Shown: positions 51,230-58,386 of the stretch, piece by piece | Layout: each line of letters begins with the position of its first letter | How positions within the stretch are numbered: the stretch's first letter is position 1 | Assembly: GCA_036004445.1 (NCBI GenBank) | Contig: DASYRL010000098.1 | Location: 1-58,386, forward strand | Length of the DNA: 58,386 nt | Direction of reading: 5' to 3' | Source: DASXUC01 sp036004445 | Lineage (GTDB): Bacteria; Sysuimicrobiota; Sysuimicrobiia; Sysuimicrobiales; Kaftiobacteriaceae | Notes under the pieces: model-generated | Databases searched by the model: none | What the model saw: the letters and a program-made list of their open reading frames with translations, nothing else | What the model was told of the DNA's origin: nothing | Translations under genes and position numbers: made by a program

Positions 51230-51344
51230 TTTGGACAGTCTTCCAGTCTTCCCAGTCCTCCCGGTCCTCCCAGTCTCAAGCTGCACCCGTAGGTAGACAG
51301 GGAAGACTGGGCAGACTGGGTAGACTGAGTAGACGCAGTTGTAG
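51230..51344. repeat. inverted tandem-repeat hairpin (9-nt units), locus H11
   Basis: Left arm 51235-51279 repeats AGTCTTCCC/AGTCCTCCC; right arm 51292-51337 repeats AGACTGGG(C/T) units; loop about 12 nt. It fills the gap between the unknown gene (ends 51347) and secA. It ends with TAGACGCAGTT (51330-51340), as does locus H10. Confidence 0.85.
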
Positions 51345-51346
51345 TG

Positions 51347-51994
51347 TCAGGTTCCAGCGAGCCAGGACACGGGGCGGTTGACCGTATCGAGCACCGCGCG
51401 GACGACGGCTTCGCGGCGGTCTTCGCGGACCGGGCACGACCCGGTGAGGGTCTCATCCTCACGGCCGGCGAGCGTCACCACCGCGACGGCCACCTCGCGT
51501 GTCCCGACCTGCAGCAGGCGCACGCCTTCCAGGGCGAACAGCCCTTCGGCGCGGAGGAATACTTCCACGGCACGGAGGGTGGCCTCGGCGACCGGCTCGA
51601 GCCGGTTCCGGTTGGCGTAGGCGCCGGATGCGATGCCTTCGTAGACGAGACCGTCCGTCTCCAGCTGGACCTTGACCTCGGCCTTGTGCTGCATGACCGA
51701 CACCGACAGCCCTACGAACTTCAACCGGCTCTGTGGGGGCAGCCCGTCGGTGCCGTCGGCCTGCTGGGCGGCCACCCGGACCTGTCGCGGGTCGATGGTC
51801 ACCCCCAAGTCGGCGGCAAGCGCTGAGACGATGTCGACGGCGATGACGCGGGCGCTGCGGTCAGGACCGCCGAGGACGTGCACGAGCCGGATGCCGCCGG
51901 CGTCGTCCGCTTCGATGCGAACCGCCTGGATGCCGCGGAGGCGGCGGATGACCTGCTCGGCTGCTGATACCAGATCGTGCTTCGTGTCGGCCAC
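51347..51994 (-). CDS. conserved hypothetical with duplicated alpha/beta modules
   Basis: 215 aa, soluble. GTG start at 51994, 2 nt after the hpf stop. After an N-terminal helix-strand unit (1-75), residues about 88-150 (V-G-L-S-V-S-V-M-Q-H-K-A-E-V-K-V-Q-L, G-A-Y-A-N-R-N-R, A-T-L-R-A-V-E) and about 155-212 (A-V-A-V-V-T-L, C-P-V-R-E-D-R-R-E-A-V-V-R-A-V-L-D-T-V-N-R) look like two copies of one strand-strand-helix module. The pattern vaguely recalls the LeuA regulatory domain, which is only a fold-level guess. Between hpf and secA. Confidence 0.7.
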   Translation of the reverse strand: MADTKHDLVSAAEQVIRRLRGIQAVRIEADDAGGIRLVHVLGGPDRSARVIAVDIVSALAADLGVTIDPRQVRVAAQQADGTDGLPPQSRLKFVGLSVSVMQHKAEVKVQLETDGLVYEGIASGAYANRNRLEPVAEATLRAVEVFLRAEGLFALEGVRLLQVGTREVAVAVVTLAGREDETLTGSCPVREDRREAVVRAVLDTVNRPVSWLAGT

Positions 51995-51996
51995 GC

Positions 51997-52587
51997 TCAG
52001 CGCTCCGGCTCGATCAGCCCGTAGTCCCCGTTCGCGCGCTTGTACAGCACGTTGACTTCCTGCGACTGGGTGTTGCGGAAGACGAAGAAGTCATGGCCGA
52101 GGAGTTCCATCTGCATCGCCGCCTCCTCGGGCGTCATCGGTTTCATCGCGAACCGCTTGATGCGCACGATGCTCGGCTCCTCGGGGGTCGCGCGCAGCGC
52201 CGCTTCCGCGGTGGCGACCATCAGGTCCTTCTTCCGGCTCTCCTCGACGCGCCGCCGTTCGATGAGCTTGCTGCGGAACTTCTCGATCTGTTTGCGCAGT
52301 TTTTCAAAGACGCCGTCGATCGAGGCGTACATGTCGTCCGAGGCTTCCACCCCGCGCAGCACCATGCCGTCTCCCCACACGGTGACTTCCACGACCTGCG
52401 CCTTGCCGATGTTGTCGCGCCGCTGCACGCTGAGGACAACCTGCGCTTCCTGGACATGCTCAAAGTACCGGGTGATCTTGCCGACCTTCTCTTCAGCGTA
52501 CTCTTTCAACGACGGCGTGACGTCGATGTTCTTGCCCTGCACGATGATGTTGAGCGGCGAAGTCTGATCCTTGCGCGGTCGCGCCAC
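51997..52587 (-). CDS. hpf: ribosome hibernation promoting factor, long form
   Basis: 196 aa. N-terminal HPF/YfiA domain (about 12-110: I-I-V-Q-G-K-N-I-D-V-T-P-S-L-K-E-Y, A-S-D-D-M-Y-A-S-I-D) joined by a linker to the dimerising C-terminal domain (about 138-195: V-R-I-K-R-F-A-M-K-P-M-T-P-E-E-A-A-M-Q-M-E-L-L-G-H-D-F-F-V-F-R-N). The long form pairs 70S ribosomes into inactive 100S dimers in stationary phase. Placement just upstream of secA is common. Confidence 0.95.
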   Translation of the reverse strand: MARPRKDQTSPLNIIVQGKNIDVTPSLKEYAEEKVGKITRYFEHVQEAQVVLSVQRRDNIGKAQVVEVTVWGDGMVLRGVEASDDMYASIDGVFEKLRKQIEKFRSKLIERRRVEESRKKDLMVATAEAALRATPEEPSIVRIKRFAMKPMTPEEAAMQMELLGHDFFVFRNTQSQEVNVLYKRANGDYGLIEPER

Positions 52588-52611
52588 GGGCTACCTCCTG
52601 CGTTCGGTCTG

Positions 52612-52646
52612 TCTTCCGTTCCCCGTTCCCGGTTCCCTGTTCCCGC
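52612..52646. repeat. single-arm tandem repeat
   Basis: Units of GTTCCC(C/G) and GGTTCCCTGTTCCC in the dgt-hpf gap. Nineteen nt (52628-52646) match the right arm at 20333-20351. No opposite arm is found. Confidence 0.55.
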
Positions 52647-52652
52647 CTTGCC

Positions 52653-53723
52653 TCAGAACGCCCACGTTCGGGGAATGAGCAGGTTCTCCGCGGACCGGAT
52701 CGCGTACCTGTCGGTCATCCCCGCCAGGAAATCGCCGATCACACGCCGGCGCGGCTCACCGGAGGCGATCAGCGCCCGGTATTCGGATGACACCTCATCG
52801 GGATGGTCGAGGAAATACGCGTACAGATCCTGAACCAGCCGCTGGGCCTTGCGGACCTCCGCCCGGTTGGTGGGTCCTTGGTAGACGTGCTCGGCGAGGA
52901 ACTCCGTGAGCGCGTTCAGCGCCCCGCGCACCTCGTCCGACAGCGCGATCACGTCCGCTTCCGCGCTCGACGCCACCAGATCCGCCACCATGACCCCGAT
53001 CCACCTGCCTCGGGTCTGGCCGAGGACGCTGCGCACCGCCGCGGGCGTCTGCGCCTCGGTGATGAGGCCGGCGCGCACGGCGTCGTCGGTATCGTGGTGC
53101 ACGTAGGCAATCCGATCGGCGAGGCGCGCGATCTGGCCCTCCAGGGACGACGGCAGCCCTTCCCCCTCCGCGTGCGCCGCCTCGAGCCGGCGCAGACCTT
53201 TGGAGTGGCTGCCGATCCCGTCGCGGACCTCCCACGTCAGGTTGAGGCCGCGGACTTCGAGTCCGTCGGAGCGCCGGCGCTGTTCGAGCAGCTCGACGAC
53301 CCGCAGGCTCTGCTCGTCGTGCTTGAAGCCGCCGACGGGCTGCATCACGGCGTCGAGGGCCGCCTCCCCGGCATGTCCGAATGGCGGATGGCCCAGGTCG
53401 TGAGCCAGGACGATGGCCTCGGTGAGGTCTTCGTTGAGCCGCAGCGCCCGCGCGGCGGTGCGGGCTACCTGGGCCACTTCCAGCGTATGCGTCAGGCGGG
53501 TCCGGTAGTGGTCACCCTCGGGCGCCATGAAGACCTGCGTCTTGTGTTTCAGCCGGCGAAACGCCTTGCTGTGGATGACGCGGTCGCGGTCGCGCTGGAA
53601 GCACGTACGCAACTCATCCTCGGGCTCGGGGACCTCGCGGCCCTTCGAGTCCGCGGCGCGCACGGCGCGAGGACTGAGCCACTCAGCCTCGCGCCGCTCG
53701 ATCTCCTCCCGGGGCGCCGGCAC
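52653..53723 (-). CDS. dgt: dGTP triphosphohydrolase-like HD protein
   Basis: 356 aa from GTG 53723 (V-P-A-P-R-E-E-I-E-R-R-E). HD-domain signature: R-D-R-D-R-V-I-H-S-K-A-F-R-R-L-K-H-K-T-Q-V, R-L-T-H-T-L-E-V-A-Q, A-H-D-L-G-H-P-P-F-G-H and D-R-I-A-Y, the type-2 dGTPase-like family. Hydrolyses dNTPs to deoxynucleosides and triphosphate in characterised relatives. The longer frame to TTG 53759 (G-P-E-P-E-A-R-S-P-L) is repeat H13 and is not used, though translation could start there. Confidence 0.9.
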   Translation of the reverse strand: MPAPREEIERREAEWLSPRAVRAADSKGREVPEPEDELRTCFQRDRDRVIHSKAFRRLKHKTQVFMAPEGDHYRTRLTHTLEVAQVARTAARALRLNEDLTEAIVLAHDLGHPPFGHAGEAALDAVMQPVGGFKHDEQSLRVVELLEQRRRSDGLEVRGLNLTWEVRDGIGSHSKGLRRLEAAHAEGEGLPSSLEGQIARLADRIAYVHHDTDDAVRAGLITEAQTPAAVRSVLGQTRGRWIGVMVADLVASSAEADVIALSDEVRGALNALTEFLAEHVYQGPTNRAEVRKAQRLVQDLYAYFLDHPDEVSSEYRALIASGEPRRRVIGDFLAGMTDRYAIRSAENLLIPRTWAF

Positions 53724-53726
53724 GAC

Positions 53727-53813
53727 TAACGGGCTTCGGGCTTCGGGCTCCGGACCCAACCCAGTCGCCCCTTACGGTACGAAGCCCGATGCCCGATGCC
53801 CGATGCCCGGCTG
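53727..53813. repeat. inverted tandem-repeat hairpin (7-nt units), locus H13
   Basis: Left arm 53729-53754 is three-plus copies of GGGCTTC; right arm 53781-53812 is four copies of GCCCGAT. The arms are near reverse complements around a 26-nt loop. It fills the ppdK-dgt gap, from 3 nt upstream of the dgt GTG to the base before the ppdK stop. Confidence 0.82.
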
Positions 53814-56585
<2,772 letters not shown>

Positions 56586-56607
56586 TCACTCACCTCGAAT
56601 GCGAAAT

Positions 56608-56681
56608 GACGGGAGTAGGGGATTAAGGGATTACGGGATTAGGTTCACTCCCCTACTCCCCTAATCCCCCACTCCCGGTTG
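56608..56681. repeat. inverted tandem-repeat hairpin (8-nt units), locus H14, overlapping the glyS stop
   Basis: Left arm 56610-56644 has GGGAGTAG, GGGATTAA, GGGATTAC and GGGATTAG units; right arm 56647-56681 has CTACTCCC, CTAATCCC and CCACTCCC. The loop is only about 2 nt. The right arm contains the last four codons and the stop of glyS (56661-56663). Confidence 0.85.
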
Positions 56682-58386
56682 TTTCTCCATCACGATCTTC
56701 GAAAAATCCGCCACCTGCCGGAACACGTCCACGACCTTCCGCAGCAACGCCTGGCGGTTGGCACGCACGCGGGGGTCGGGCGCCATCACCAGCACCGCGT
56801 CAAACAGCCGATCGACCGGCGCGGCCAGCAGGACCAGGGCGTTCAGCCCCGCCGCGAAATCTCCGTCCGCGACGGCGGCCGACACCACGGGCGCCGCGGC
56901 AGCCACAGCGGCAGCGAGTTCCCGTTCCGCATCAGCCTCGAACAACTCCGGGTCAACCGCCGCAGGGGTATCGCCGCTGAGGATCCGCGACGCCCGATCA
57001 TAGGCGACGAACAGCTTCGCAAACACCGGCTCCGATACGGCGTCACCCAGCACCCGCGCTCGGGCGGCCCCACCCACCAGGTCGTCGCCGCTCACGGTGA
57101 AGGCGGCATCGACCACGTCGTATCGGATTCCCTTCTCTACCAGGAACGCGCGCGCCCGTTGTGTCAAAGACGCTACGGCGATGTGCACGGGCTGCGGACG
57201 CTCCTCTGCTTTCCGGACACCGTCAGCGGGATGTCCCAGCCCATCTTGGACGATCTCGGCATGTGCCGCCGTCAGGAAATCGCTCAACCTGAATTGAATC
57301 CGGTGGCCGAGAATGATTTCCACGATCCCCTGGGCGGCCCGTCGGAGCGCGTAGGGGTCTTCCGAGCCGGTCGGCATCTTGCCGGCAGCGATGCCGCCGA
57401 TGAACGTATCGGCGCGGTCGATGAGCCCGAGCAGGCTCCCCGGCAGGGTCGAGGGGATTCGGTCGCCGGAGCGCACCGGCAGGTAGTGTTCGCCGATCGC
57501 CTGAGCGACCGCGAGCGATTCCCCGTCCAGCCCGGCGTAGATCCCGCCCATCACGCCTTGCAGCTCCGGAAACTCGCCCACCATGTGCGTGACGAGGTCC
57601 GCCTTGCACAGCTCTGCCGCGCGCTTCAGGGTTTCAGCCGTCCGGCCGTCGAGGACCAGCGCCACCGCGACGTACTCCGCGAGCCGGACCAGCCGCCGGC
57701 GCTTCTGGGCCATCGTCCCCAGATGCTGGAGCACCACGAGTCCTTCCAGCTGGCCGGCGCGTTCTTCCAGCCGATGCCTGCTGTCTTCCTCGAAGAAAAA
57801 CCGTGCGTCGGCCAGGCGGGCCCGCAGCACCCATTCGTGTCCTTCGCGGACGCGGGCGAGGTGGCGGCGGTCGCCGTCTCGTACGGCGATAAAGGCCGGC
57901 CGCAGGCCGCCAGTGGCGTCGGTGACGGGGAAGTACTTCTGGTGGTGCTCCATGACGGTCACGAGAACCTGAGCGGGCAGCGCGAGGAACTCGCGGTCGA
58001 ATGTCCCCACCAGGACCTGCGGATGCTCCACGCTCATCACGGTTTCATCGAGGAGATCTGCATCCAACTGGACCGCGGCTCCGGCCCGATCCGCCGCCTG
58101 CTCCGCCTGCCGTGTGATGAGGCGTTCGCGGTCGGCGGGATCAAGGATAACGTGGGCGGCCTTCATGACCCGGAAATAATCCGATGCGCGCGCGATCGTG
58201 CGGGGGCGCGGGGCGAGAAAGCGGTGACCCAGTGTCTTGCGCCCAGCGCGGATGCCGGCCACGGTCATGCGCAGCACCTGCGGACCGAGCAGGGCGACCA
58301 CCCACCGTACGGGACGCAGGAAGCGGGCATCGCCGGCTCCCCACCGCATCGCGCGGGTGAACGTGAGCCCGCCGACGATCCGTTCC
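56661..58386 (-). CDS. glyS: glycyl-tRNA synthetase beta subunit, N-terminus outside the window
   Basis: 575 codons visible; the frame is open to the right edge (upstream residues E-R-I-V-G-G-L-T-F-T-R-A precede M-R-W-G). Matches GlyS: F-L-R-P-V-R-W-V-V-A-L-L, T-L-G-H-R-F-L, V-M-E-H-H-Q-K-Y-F-P-V, A-R-L-A-D-A-R-F-F-F-E-E-D and C-K-A-D-L-V-T-H-M-V-G-E-F-P-E-L-Q-G. Pairs with the catalytic alpha subunit (GlyQ), expected just outside. The last residues G-V-G-D and the stop come from repeat H14. Confidence 0.95.
   Translation of the reverse strand, partial: ERIVGGLTFTRAMRWGAGDARFLRPVRWVVALLGPQVLRMTVAGIRAGRKTLGHRFLAPRPRTIARASDYFRVMKAAHVILDPADRERLITRQAEQAADRAGAAVQLDADLLDETVMSVEHPQVLVGTFDREFLALPAQVLVTVMEHHQKYFPVTDATGGLRPAFIAVRDGDRRHLARVREGHEWVLRARLADARFFFEEDSRHRLEERAGQLEGLVVLQHLGTMAQKRRRLVRLAEYVAVALVLDGRTAETLKRAAELCKADLVTHMVGEFPELQGVMGGIYAGLDGESLAVAQAIGEHYLPVRSGDRIPSTLPGSLLGLIDRADTFIGGIAAGKMPTGSEDPYALRRAAQGIVEIILGHRIQFRLSDFLTAAHAEIVQDGLGHPADGVRKAEERPQPVHIAVASLTQRARAFLVEKGIRYDVVDAAFTVSGDDLVGGAARARVLGDAVSEPVFAKLFVAYDRASRILSGDTPAAVDPELFEADAERELAAAVAAAAPVVSAAVADGDFAAGLNALVLLAAPVDRLFDAVLVMAPDPRVRANRQALLRKVVDVFRQVADFSKIVMEKQPGVGD

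Overview
The window is a compact, GC-rich (roughly two thirds G+C by eye) bacterial chromosome segment. It is mostly core genes, packed head to tail with 4-nt stop/start overlaps. The gene set (SpoVS, CsaB with a DUF5693 membrane protein, long HPF, RF2 with a frameshift site, both GluRS and GlnRS, FtsEX, PPDK, SurE, two-subunit GlyRS) points to an uncultivated Terrabacteria-like lineage, for example one near Bacillota, Armatimonadota or Sysuimicrobiota. That placement is inference and needs a marker-gene tree.

Layout. 0-6.7 kb (minus): an operon of an HprK/PEPCK-like P-loop protein, threonine catabolism (tdh, kbl), molybdenum cofactor genes (moeA, moaC, mog), a PaaI thioesterase and one truncated gene. 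6.8-9.9 kb (plus): a DUF2231 membrane protein and a PhoB/PhoR-type two-component system. 10-18 kb (minus): glutamate dehydrogenase, proline dehydrogenase, a small anchored protein and a complete branched-chain amino acid ABC transporter (livKHMGF); together these suggest uptake and oxidation of amino acids. 18-25.5 kb (minus): HEAT-repeat protein, cutA, surE, then ftsE-ftsX-envC-ctpA-yibQ for envelope division and hydrolase control. 25.6-28.2 kb: a PD-(D/E)XK-like protein with hpt, a convergent purine permease, and tRNA-Gln(CUG). 28.3-32.6 kb: a looser accessory stretch of small stress or drug-type enzymes with lower-GC gaps and a duplicated REP-like hairpin. 32.6-58.4 kb (all minus): glyS, ppdK, dgt-like, an unknown gene, hpf, secA, lnt, prfB, DUF2993, DUF5693, csaB, spoVS, prs, gltX, then a peptide/RRE-peptidase/ABC cluster, then glnS and mgtE.

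Two things stand out. First, at 35.7-38.6 kb, two very small genes missed by ordinary ORF length cut-offs encode peptides sharing a Gly-x-Thr-Ile-Gly hydrophobic core. They sit directly upstream of an M50 site-2-type protease fused to a PqqD/RRE-like domain, an ABC ATPase and an ABC permease. This looks like a minimal ribosomal-peptide maturation and export system with no visible tailoring enzyme. Second, about a dozen gene junctions are filled by imperfect hairpins whose arms are tandem arrays of 7-, 8- or 9-nt units. Unit sequence varies from locus to locus, but the two arms within a locus match. Several of these elements run into coding sequence and supply start or stop regions.

Other points worth reading: a textbook RF2 programmed +1 frameshift site, an Lnt-CPBP fusion, and consensus -10 boxes so close to start codons that leaderless mRNAs are likely.
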